From Ecdyonurus torrentis (taxonomy: Eukaryota; Arthropoda; Insecta; Ephemeroptera; Heptageniidae), in contig OX439127.1 of assembly GCA_949318235.1 (NCBI GenBank), positions 20,996,142-21,060,141 of the forward strand: DNA of 64,000 nt. Direction: 5' to 3'. The first letter of the stretch is position 1. Every line of letters starts with the position of its first letter. Positions 54,881 to 64,000 of this stretch are shown piece after piece. The translations under genes were made by a program, and so were the position numbers. The notes beneath the pieces are model-generated. The model saw only the letters and a program-made list of their open reading frames with translations, was not told the origin of the DNA and ran no database searches.

Positions 54881-56087
54881 CCCTGCTCAAAATTCTTGGC
54901 CAAGACCTTGCAAGACCTTGCAAGATCTTGTACAAGATTTTCCGTCAAGACCTTGCAAGGTCTTGTGTCAAGATCTTGCAGGGTCTTGACCAAGATCTTG
55001 CAAGGTCTTGACCAAGATCTTGCTAGGTCTTGACCAAGATCTTGCAAGGTCTTGACCAAAAAATCTTGTTAAAGATCTTGAACATTTTTGTTAAAAAAAT
55101 CCTAAATTGTAATAAATAAATAAATAATCAGCGCATCAGCTGGGGAACATTTTGGTGATGAAATGTAAAGAGAGAATTTAAAAAAATATTTTGGCGGTGG
55201 AATTAATTTAACGCTTTAACTTTGAATTTTTTTTACACCCATCCAACTATAGTCCACAATCAACGTCGCTTAACTTCAATGATCGCATGGGAGCCGGTCC
55301 TAGCACTGCAGTTCTGTAACAGACATACTAATACTTGACGTTTTGAACTATATAACATTGTAACTACTTCGGACTTGTACTGCCAAGTACCCTCAACCCC
55401 TAAAAATATGAAATTTGGTATTAGGGGTAAAAAGGGGTGAGGAATACGAAAATTGAATTAGTTTTATTATATTACTGATATTTATATAATATTTTTAACC
55501 TAAAATTAAAAGTTTATTGACTTTTTTTTACTTGCTAAATAATATCAACTTATGCGAGTAGAAAAGAATAAAAAAGTATTTTAATTAACCCCAAACTCAA
55601 GTTAGGGTAGTTTTTAGCCTAAGGGTAGTTCAATATCTTCACCTATCTTGCAAGATTTTTATAAATTCTGCAAATTTTGTAAAAAATCAACTTTTGAGTA
55701 TATAAAAAGTAAATAACAATACTATACTCACTCACCCCTAACTCATTTAAGGGTGCAGCCAAAGGGTTTTTTAATATCTTGCCCTGTCTTGCAAGATTTT
55801 TATAAAATTTGTTTTATATAAATAAACTTATGTAAAATAAGTTTGCGTTTTTTTTCTACATCTGACGTCACGTCTTGCAAGATTGTGACTAAATCTTGCA
55901 AGAAAAATTCTTGTCGTCTTGAACACTATTTACTTCAAGATTTATAAAAACTCCAAAAAAATATCTTGCAAGATTGTTTCACAATCTTGAAAGATTAGTC
56001 TTGCAGTCTTGAAGTATATTCATCAAGTTTGGTAATGTTCAAGAAAAAAATTTCTTGCAAGATTTTGGCCAAGAATTTTTAGCAGGG
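54881..56087. mobile_element. Element with CTTGCAAG repeats
   Basis: Inverted ends CCCTGCTCAAAATTCTTGG and complement of CCCCTGCTAAAAATTCTTGG, continuing into CCAAG-CTTGCAAGA. The palindrome CTTGCAAG recurs many times at both ends. The interior (55090-55640) is unique and slightly GC-richer. No target duplication visible and no transposase. The 76- and 109-codon minus frames are read-through. Confidence 0.7.
54897..55075. repeat. 22-bp minisatellite
   Basis: About seven tandem units of type AAGATCTTGCAAGGTCTTGA + CC, each containing CTTGCAAG. Part of the element above. Confidence 0.9.
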
Positions 56088-56767
56088 GTTGAATCATAAC
56101 TTTTTTATAAAATTGATACTTTATTTTGTATTGTTTTTCTAACTGATAGAAGTTATTAGCTGTATATGGCTTAGCATTTGAAGAACTCACTACTGTCAGG
56201 TTCCCCAAAATGTAAAGCTTAAATACCCAACTTGACATATTAAAATATAGCAATATAAAAGTCCGCTGCAGTGTGGTAAGTGTTAAACAATAAGTGAGCC
56301 GGGGCAAGTAAAGAGTGAGTTGGGTATGTATCAGATTTGGAGTTAATACCACAGTAATTGGTATACAATTAATATTTTCATTTTTTTCTTAAAAGGGCAT
56401 TTACCTTCTATACGTATTGTATCTGTATGGTATACATTAGAGCTGTGGATTTAATCCGGTTTATTTTGAAAACCGGTTTCATGAAATAAGAAAATCGGTT
56501 TCGAGTTATTGCATAAAACCGAAAATCGAAAATTAAAAATCGAATTGCATATTAACGATTTTAAATTCGCAAAAACCTTAATTTAAAAAAAATCGATTAA
56601 TATTATTTCTTATATATAAAAACCGTCAAAATAATTCGATTTTTTTTTTTAAAATACCCATTAAAAAATCAATAATTTTTTTTAGAAAAAATCAAGGATT
56701 AAAAGTTATTTTAGCTCAATAATTTAACAATATTAAGTTATTGTGTGAGTGTATGTATGTGTATATA

Positions 56768-56773
56768 TATATG

Positions 56774-56841
<68 letters not shown>

Positions 56842-56908
56842 TTATATATATATATATAAATAAATAAATAAATAAATAATCGTCTTTATTCAAAAATCAT
56901 GCAGAAAA

Positions 56909-56966
<58 letters not shown>
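56768..56966. repeat. TA tracts around a LINE 3' end
   Basis: TA at 56770-56855 and 56913-56965. Between them, on the minus strand, TGAATAAAGACGATTATTTA followed by repeated TTTA: a LINE-like 3' end with tetranucleotide tail. Confidence 0.6.
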
Positions 56967-56969
<3 letters not shown>

Positions 56970-56999
56970 TATTTTTCATTCATATTATAATTTATTAAC

Positions 57000-57440
57000 A
57001 CGCAGCTTATATTTTCCCATACAAATTTTAAAATCTTAGTTATCAATTATCATGTTTGTTCGCTCAATGACAATTTTTTTATGGAAGTTGACTTTAGATT
57101 TAGACTCCTCTTATCGGGCAGTGCAAGACTGCAGGTGCAAAAATATTTTGACAAGATTCTGGACATATACCTGATGTTTATTTTTTTCTCTGTTCTTTAT
57201 ACCATTGACGATCCCTCGGGTGTCAACTAACCCGTCTATTATTTTCACAACTATACGGTAAATAGATTCTGAAGATTTTGTTTTAAGTATATTATAATTT
57301 GATTTTAAAGGACCCTAATTTATTGCTATTTTAATAATACATTATTTTTCAATGTTTTTCTAAAATTATTATAATTTTGCATTTATATTATTATATATGT
57401 ACTATAATATTTAACTTAAAAACTATATATAAGCGTATCA

Positions 57441-57473
<33 letters not shown>

Positions 57474-58120
57474 ATAAAAAGTAACTTGGTATTTTGCTTT
57501 TGTATCGGTGGGTGCAAATGAAAACTTATTTTAGCAAACAAAAAGCTGAAAAAGCGTATGATTAATGATTATCTGATCATACGACTGAAAGCTTTAATAT
57601 CTTCAATTAGTAGGAAAAGTTAAAATGATTAAAAATGCATGCAGTTTTTTTTTCTTTTTTTAATACACGCATACACCTTTATTTTTTGTCGTTCTATAGC
57701 GTCTTTTTCAACAAGAAAAAAGACAAGCAAAATAATTCACAATTATTTTTATTAAATATTTAAAATTAAGCTAGAACGACGATAAAAAAAGATATATATT
57801 TGTATTTTCATTAAGAAAACAACTGTGGTAATTATAATTCACTGTAATTGTTTCTTTGAGTGCTCAATATTAATTCATGCATAAAGTAATGAGGGTCTTC
57901 TGGTCAGGTAGCAAATGATCCCTCACCTAAAATAAAACGCAAATGTATGAGTAGAGGTAGTGTACAATACTGCATCTACTTTTACATTGACAATCTCTGA
58001 AAGAATGCATCAGGTATATGAGGTATTGGGGAGAAGGTAGAGAGGGAAAAAACAATATAATATTCTAACACTTTAAAATACCATTTTATTTTATTCTTCT
58101 GTTACGTAAAAGAATCGCGT
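57000..58120. other. AT-rich interior of the 4.9-kb hAT
   Basis: Poly-A 57443-57471. No gene recognised. Confidence 0.5.
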
Positions 58121-59500
58121 AATAAAATACTGTTTATATACAAAATATGTTTTTACAATTTGCATATAAAAGGCCCGCGCAGCCGTTTTATTTTATTTAA
58201 TATTAAATTAATTAAAATAATAAGTCGCTGTGATTGGCTGAGAGTCGACTCTCCGCCAATCACAGTGACCTATTTTCTTAAATTAATTTAATATTAAATA
58301 AAATAAGACGGCTGCGCGGGCCTAAAGAATGCATTTTTTATGTTCTTTAGATTACTCTCAAAACGAGATTACCTAAATAAATTAGCTTGCCTAGAATATG
58401 ATCATTAAATTTGATAGTAACATTTCTTCAAACACAATAAAAAATGAATTTCTGACTTACATTTTAGTCTCAACAAATTTTTATTTTGATATTCATGTAC
58501 AGCAGTATGTTCTACTACATATTGAATACAAAATGATGTATGCATTATTAAATTAGATTTAAGAACGACTATTTTGCATACATGCAAAAATAGGTATTTT
58601 CCGTGTTTCATACGAATTGCAGTAAAATTTAACCAATATATTTGACATCAGCATAAAATTTGCATTTAGGAATAATTTTTTACGATTTAAATTTTTAAAA
58701 TCGAGGAACGCCCCTTTTTAATAATTGATGAATTTCTAAAAAACTATACGTTGCATCAAAAACTTTTAATGACAAGAAATGTGTAGAATTATATAATACA
58801 ATCTGTGTATAAATTTTAGGCCATTTAAAATGTTTTTGACAATTTGCCAACGCTTTGAAAGTTTTCAAACAGAGAAATTTTAAAAGTGAAGTAAAACATC
58901 ATAATAAAAACATTGCACTTTTAAAATTTCTCTGTTTAAAACTTTTCAAAGCGTTGGCAAATTGTCAATAACATTTCAAATAGCCTGAAATTTATACTCA
59001 AAGTGTATTATATAATTCTACACATTTCTTGTCATTAAAAGTTTTTGATGCAACGTATAGTTTTTTAGAAATTCATTAATTATTAAAAAGGGGCGTTCCT
59101 TGATTTTAAAATATTGAATCTTGAAAATTTATTCCGAAATGCAAATTTTATGCTGATGTCAAATATATTGGTTAAATTTTACTGCAATTTGTATGAAATA
59201 CGGAAAATACCCATTTTTGCATGTATGCAAAATAGTTGTTCTTAAATCTAATTCAATAATGCATACATCATTTTGTATTCAATATGTAGAAGAAAATACT
59301 GCTGTACATGAATATCAAAATAAAAATTTGTTAAGACAAAAATGTAAGTCAGAAATTTAATTTTTTATTGTATTTTAACAAATCTTACTATCAAGTTTAA
59401 CGTTCGTGTTCTAGGCAATTAAGCTAATTTATTAAGGTTACTTTATTTAAAAATATTTTAAGAAGAATAAAAAATGCAGTCTTATATAATCTGCAAATTT
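58120..59500. repeat. Large palindrome inside the hAT
   Basis: Two arms of about 550 bp mirror each other at high identity around about 58905. Landmarks: AGGAACGCCCCTTTTTAATA / TATTAAAAAGGGGCGTTCC, GCATCAAAAACTTTTAATGAC and its complement, TTGACAATTTGCCAACGC and complement. The left arm is interrupted by the MITE at 58171-58323. Confidence 0.85.
58171..58323. mobile_element. Perfect-palindrome MITE
   Basis: AGGCCCGCGCAGCCGT at one end and its complement at the other, with symmetry continuing through TTTATTTAATATTAAATTAA to a centre near GAGAGTCGACTCTC. AAA on both sides may be a 3-bp target duplication. The right arm of the surrounding palindrome shows the site without it. Confidence 0.8.
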
Positions 59501-60125
59501 TAAACTGATATATTTATGTATATTTGCTTACAATTATAAGTAGTTTAGTATTATTTTTTTAATTATGAAAAAAAATCAATTGTTTAAAAGTTTTAAAAAG
59601 TTTAAAATCATACCATTTCTAATCAAAGAAAGGTAATAATGATAAAAATTTGAATTTGAGGAGCAAAAATCATAGTTTTAAAATTCTACCTCCAAAAAAA
59701 TAAGAGAGAGAAAAAAAAGGAATATGTTTTGCGTTGCACCATGATGTGTTTTGCACCTTTCTTCAGAACGCAAAACACAACCAGCTGGACACCTGAGGGC
59801 ATGTAACTCCCTTTCAACCCCACGGCCGTTTATATACCTTATAATTTTTTTTTACCTCCGTATATCAATTGTAAGCCTGACGTTTCTTAAACAAAAAAAA
59901 ATTATATATTATAAATTATACCCTGTTTTCAAAATGATTTTAGTTTAATATGAATATTATAGTTAACTATATATTTCATACAAAAATTTAAGCAATACAT
60001 TTTTAGGTTTTATCATATAATTTTTATATACTAATATTTTTTAAATGATGTCTTTAATATCCGCGGAAAAATAAAAAAACGGAATAAATGAATGAGAGAG
60101 AGAGAGAGAGAGAAAGAAAATAAGT
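59501..60125. other. AT-rich interior of the hAT
   Basis: Short GA tract at 60094-60113. No gene. Confidence 0.5.
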
Positions 60126-60126
60126 T

Positions 60127-60309
60127 TTTCATTCATTCATTCATTCATTCATTCATTCATTCATTCATTCATTCATTCATTCATTCATTCATTCATTCAT
60201 TCATTCATTCATTCATTCATTCATTCATTCATTCATTCATTCATTCATTCATTCATTCATTCATTCATTCATTCATTCATTCATTCATTCATTCATTCAT
60301 TCATTCATT
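60127..60309. repeat. (TTCA)n microsatellite
   Basis: About 45 uninterrupted tetranucleotide copies. The Phe-Ile-His-Ser frame over it is an artefact. Confidence 0.98.
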
Positions 60310-61080
60310 ATATATATTCTATATAGTTATAATAGATAGATAACGATATAGAAAAAATGTAATAATGTTTTTTATGCAACTTTATATTACATCCTTGTTT
60401 AATTTGCTGCTAATAAATTGATAGTAAGAGCGATTTTGTTAATTTTTCTTTCCAAAACTTAAAACAAACTTTAATTGCTTTCTTTCTTTCTTTTATATTA
60501 AATTATTATTTCTTTTTTCACTTATGTAAAGAAAAAGAAAAGAAAAAAAAAAAAAAAAAAAGAAGAAGAGTATAAAGAACATTCTATGATCATGCAGCTT
60601 TTAGTGCTTTTACTGACCAACCACTTCTTCATTTTTTTTACCTACCTGTACTCCAATACTTTTTAAACGGTACTCCATGAAAAGTACAATAGCCTGGCTT
60701 TCCTTTCTTTCTATACATAATATAAGTCCATAATATATACAGAGTTTAATACGCATTTTTAAGATCTTCATTTTGCACAGGTGACTAATTTGATTGATAT
60801 ACATTTTAAATAAAACATATAATATAATATAGTTGCAAAAAACTAAACAAGAATTATTTTAAAAATAATGGAATATAAAATATTGTGTGAATCATAAGAG
60901 CTATTTCAAAATATAAAATTGGTTTCAAATATAATTTAAGAAAAAAAGTGTTATTATTCAATATTTTTTTTTTGGACCGCTGTTTAAATATAAAACTGAA
61001 TATCATTAAAGAAACTTAAAAATCGTATTAAAGATTTGCAAATCTAAGGATTCCAAGTAAATAATAATAAATAAAAAAAA
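60310..61080. other. AT-rich interior of the hAT
   Basis: Poly-A near 60542-60561. No gene. Confidence 0.5.
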
Positions 61081-62099
61081 ATCGATTTTTAATTTTGTTA
61101 TTCGGTTTATCATAAAAAAATATTCGATTTTTTATAACAAATGACCTTTACGATTCGATTTTTTATTTTTAGATGGTAAAAATCGAATTTTGTAAACCGA
61201 ATTTTAAAGTCAAAATCATAATAATGACTGAAAAAACCGACAAAATCGAAAACCGAATCGTTCTGTTTTTAATCGATTTAATCGAACCGATAAAAAATAA
61301 AAACGATTATCCGGTTTCGCAATTTTTAGCGGTTTCCACAGCTCTAGTATACATATACTTTGGGTCTTGAGATATACGTATAATATACGCACGAAGTAGG
61401 ACGTTTGAGCGTTTCTCATACGATCATCATCCCTTCTACATACGGATATTATACATATAATAACCTTTGGTATATGTATATAAAAAGCATATTATATTAT
61501 ATGTATGATATCTCAATCTGTGCTGTGTGGGATAAAGTTTAGGAACGTACAAAACTTTTTTCCTGGCGTTCCCCCCTACCTCATCTCATCAGCCAATCAC
61601 AGTCAAATTCTTTGGTCACGTGATAAATTCAAAACACTCCCCACCATTTCGCAGCCCCATCAGTACAGTGTGACATCAGTTAAGTTTTATTTCAACCGTC
61701 AAATGAAAAATAAATGAAAATAAATACAAAATCAACGCGTTCATGTCTAATTCGACCAAAGGTATGTAAATTATTAACCTATAGTATTCTAAAGAATATA
61801 AGAAAAGTGCATTATGTCTTTAAATTAGAAATATTACATAATATGTTGTGCAACCATAGAACATTGTAGAATTTGATTGCACTGTTCAAATTAAAACATA
61901 ATTAAACAAAATTTAAACATTAGTTAAAGATAACTACCCTATTATCTTATAGTTGTATCAAAGTTTGTTGTATATGAGAATTTACCAATCCATCTCAGAT
62001 AGATTTATTTTCTTCGGAGTTGTATGGAGAAATATTATACACTATACCTATATTAAAATATGTGTTTTTGAGTCATTTCATAAGGCTGTTATTATTTAA

Positions 62100-62435
62100 A
62101 GGCATAGAAAACATGAAACAACAAGTTCTTTTTAATCATTAAACACAAAATGTGATCTACAAAATTGATGATAATTTTTACCAGGATGTAAATGTGGCCC
62201 CACAAGAGAGCTTTAAAAAAATGTAAAGTATGCAATTTGCGTGAAAATTTCTGTTTATGACGTCAGAAACAGGCAAAAACTAGTATGAAAATGTTGTGCG
62301 GGTTGCATAAATCGAAATTTTCTGATCACTGCTACGGCGCTACAGTTGGGTTTTGAGACCAATTAACGTTATTTATGTAAGTCCCATCAAGTGATTTATT
62401 ATGTACTTGCTTATGTTTTCATGTTGTCTATGCCG
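62100..62435. mobile_element. piggyBac-type MITE, second subfamily, duplicate
   Basis: Same as 52031-52366, carried along in the duplicated unit. TTAA on both sides (62096-62099, 62436-62439); right end mutated from GCCT to GCCG. Confidence 0.75.
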
Positions 62436-62460
62436 TTAAAGAATTTTTGAAAACGAAAAC

Positions 62461-62787
62461 TAGAGTACTCTAGAAGGGGGGAGTATACGCGCACCCTTTG
62501 TTTGGGTTTTTTGATCACGAAAAATCGCGTAAGTAATGGGAAAAATCGCGATTTTGAAACGTCATAACTATTGAACGAAGGAAATTACAGCATTGAAATT
62601 TTCACAAAAAAACTTCATTTTATGGCCATTTTATGTCTAAAATTTCAAAACCCTCAGTTTGCTAAAAAATTATTTTTTTTAAGCTTAAAAATATCATATT
62701 TTGAAAATAAATACTCAACGCTCATTGGCTAATGCGCTCCAACAATGAAAAATAAAATGTAAACAAACTCAAAAATCTTGTGCTTGC
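62461..62787. mobile_element. Left half of hAT element (copy gamma)
   Basis: Matches 52392-52718 closely, then diverges abruptly at CTTGTGCTTGCTTG. The right end is absent from the rest of the window. Left flank ACGAAAAC, as at copy beta. Confidence 0.8.
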
Positions 62788-63600
62788 TTGAAACGAGACC
62801 AGCGAAATACTGTAAGGACCATTTTTTACAATAATTTATTTATGCGCATTTTATGATTATTAAAACAAAAAAAAATTATAATTTTGTTCTATATGATCGC
62901 CCCGCTATATATTTCTTTCTATGAGGCAACCACGAGAAAAAGTATAGCACGGCAAGGCAGCTAAGAGGGATGCGTAGCGCGGCAGGAATGCATCTCGAGC
63001 GGCACCAAGTCAAAGGCTGACGTCACGAGGTTGCATACACGCCGGGTCGCAGGTGTCCGCTGGAGACAACGCAGTAGCAGTTTTCAAAAATGCCGACGCC
63101 CTATTCTCAACGTCACCAAGTAAATCACGGGCATGACAGCCGCCAAATTCATCATGGACAGGACACCTCAAGGCTAAAATCTAATGCAACTTTAAAGAAG
63201 ATGCGGCACACGTGCTGATGCTGGTGCAAGAGAAGAAGAAAAGAGCCACGCCTTAGTAGAAAAAAAATAGGAAAAAAACGTCATGAGACGCAATTTGAAG
63301 GCGGTCTCTTTTGTATGACGTAGAAAGAATGCAAAAATTAGGCAATATTAGAATAGCAGGGGAAAAAGGGTGTAAGAAAAACAACAGACTTCAATGGTAT
63401 ATAAGCCCAAGCAAAAATCAAATAGTTAGCCATTTTCGCGAACAGTTAAACCAGTTCTGGTCTGTACAGAAATTTATTACTTCGCTAATTTTCAAAATAC
63501 GCTCTGTTGTTTTTCTCCACCATTTCAATGCAGCTATTCGGAATATTGTAAGTAATTTTAATTTTCAATTTTTATAATTTTGGAATTTTTTAGTTTATAT
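62788..63600 (+). promoter_or_regulatory. Possible promoter and first exon
   Basis: GC-richer unique sequence. It has a CRE-like TGACGTCA (63018-63025), a TATA box TATATAAG (63398-63405), an initiator-like CCATTTT 30-35 bp further on (63431) and a strong splice donor ATTGTAAGTAA after 63547. That layout fits a transcription start near 63431 with a short leader exon. Upstream frames are not recognisable. Alternatively, with TGTAAGGACC near 62811 as a left end, this could be part of an LTR. Confidence 0.35.
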
Positions 63601-64000
63601 AATCAGTAGTAAGTTTTTAGTAAACTAGCTTTAATTATTTAAATTTTATATTTTATAAATTAACTCCTGGGGCAAAATATCCTGTGTGAACCACGTGTTA
63701 TTTTTATTTTATAAAAGTATTTTAGATTTTATAATTTTAACTCAATTTTTATACTGTATTTAATTTTTTTATATTTTATATTTATATTTTATAACTTCTT
63801 ATCAGTAACTTGATTTTATAATATTTTATTATATTATAAACAATTTAGTATCAATTTATAATTACAACTTTTATTTTATATAATTTTTTATTAATTAAAC
63901 TTTTTTGTAATTTAGAAATTTAAACATTTGAGTTTCAGTTCTGTTTATTTCCCTATCCCGTAAATATATATCTTAAGTTGTTTATCGAAAAAGTAGATCT
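63601..64000. other. AT-rich, intron-like sequence
   Basis: Repeated TTTTATA/ATTTTATA words. Nothing else recognised before the window ends. Confidence 0.4.

Larger units (their letters stand above)
56438..61346. mobile_element. 4.9-kb non-autonomous hAT with TSD GTATACAT
   Basis: Ends TAGAGCTGTGG and complement with perfect 8-bp direct repeats GTATACAT outside (56430-56437, 61347-61354). Both subterminal regions are packed with AACCG/CGGTT and ATCGATT-like motifs (56455-56700 and 61080-61330), as expected for transposase binding. No frame longer than 83 codons lies inside, so it cannot encode a hAT transposase. The interior is mostly other repeats. Confidence 0.9.
54406..61532. mobile_element. 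TIR element TCCCACACAGCACA, host of nested insertions
   Basis: Ends TCCCACACAGCACA, then ATTGAGATA, in inverted orientation. TA stands directly outside both ends. The intact site is at 51471-51480 (AAGTATAAAG). After removing the nested elements only about 1 kb belongs to it, rich in GTATAC and TATACATATA motifs near both ends. No transposase frame. Superfamily not recognised; a TA target suggests Tc1/mariner or a relative. Confidence 0.8.
53083..62460. repeat. Duplicated unit, copy 2, with insertions
   Basis: Matches 50835-52391 in three blocks: 53083-53541, 54285-54405 and 61533-62460. The breaks are a 0.74-kb insertion or replacement (53542-54284) and the 7.1-kb nested complex (54406-61532). 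Confidence 0.9.

Noticed and set aside
54829..55059. Leu/Asp/Lys-rich repeat protein on the minus strand
   Set aside because: It is the 22-bp CTTGCAAG minisatellite read in one frame; 22 is not a multiple of three and the phase shifts between units.
60092..60343. Phe-Ile-His-Ser repeat frame
   Set aside because: Translation of the pure TTCA tetranucleotide tract.

Overview
This is AT-rich, repeat-dense animal DNA, most likely from an insect. The evidence is a set of metazoan-type non-LTR retrotransposon remnants, a tRNA-derived SINE, many hAT-, piggyBac- and mariner-type non-autonomous DNA elements, very long (TA)n/(CA)n/(GA)n microsatellites, a good GT-AG splice-site pair and a TATA promoter. 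The GA/GC-rich patch near 25.6 kb resembles hymenopteran promoter regions, so a parasitoid wasp or relative is a weak guess. No complete protein-coding gene is visible. Nearly all open frames are read-through of microsatellites or inverted repeats. The only host coding candidate is one 60-nt internal exon (25154-25213), so much of the window may be intron or intergenic DNA.

Layout. 0.4-10.7 kb: a hAT-like element with nested repeats (0.5-1.9), a 1-kb foldback palindrome (2.0-3.0), a solitary copy of 'module A' (5.66-6.33), a TTAA-flanked palindromic MITE (6.9-7.2) and two other inverted-repeat elements. 10.7-24.4 kb: a tandem array built from module A (minus-strand retroelement 3' end with a YADD-type reverse-transcriptase motif), module B (AT-rich with TTCAAA-type repeats and CA/TA tracts), module C (second retroelement 3' end) and a tRNA-derived SINE. 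Two later DNA elements interrupt the last unit, and older units supply their empty sites. 24.4-26.6 kb: the exon candidate and the GA/GC-rich patch. 26.6-50.4 kb: scattered MITEs and palindromes, two RFX X-box-like sites, LINE 3' ends (including a decayed reverse-transcriptase C-terminus at 42.5-42.9), a 1.2-kb mariner-ended foldback (40.0-41.3) and a hAT element with perfect 8-bp target duplication (43.56-45.02).

50.4-62.8 kb is the most informative part. A hAT family with termini TAGAGTACTCTAGAAGG appears four times: a 37-bp relic, an 86-bp deletion form, a 691-bp element and a truncated copy. The last three lie exactly at the borders of a direct duplication, and the flanks of the middle copy are those expected of a recombinant. 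The second copy of the duplicated unit was then invaded by a TIR element (54406-61532), which was itself invaded by a 4.9-kb hAT (56438-61346, TSD GTATACAT). That hAT contains a 1.2-kb palindrome, one arm of which holds a small perfect-palindrome MITE. The order of these events can be read directly.

62.8-64.0 kb: GC-richer unique sequence with a TATA box, an initiator-like site and a strong splice donor, either the promoter and first exon of a gene leaving the window or part of an LTR element.

All assignments come from reading the sequence by eye. Coordinates of diverged repeats are approximate, usually within 10-30 bp.
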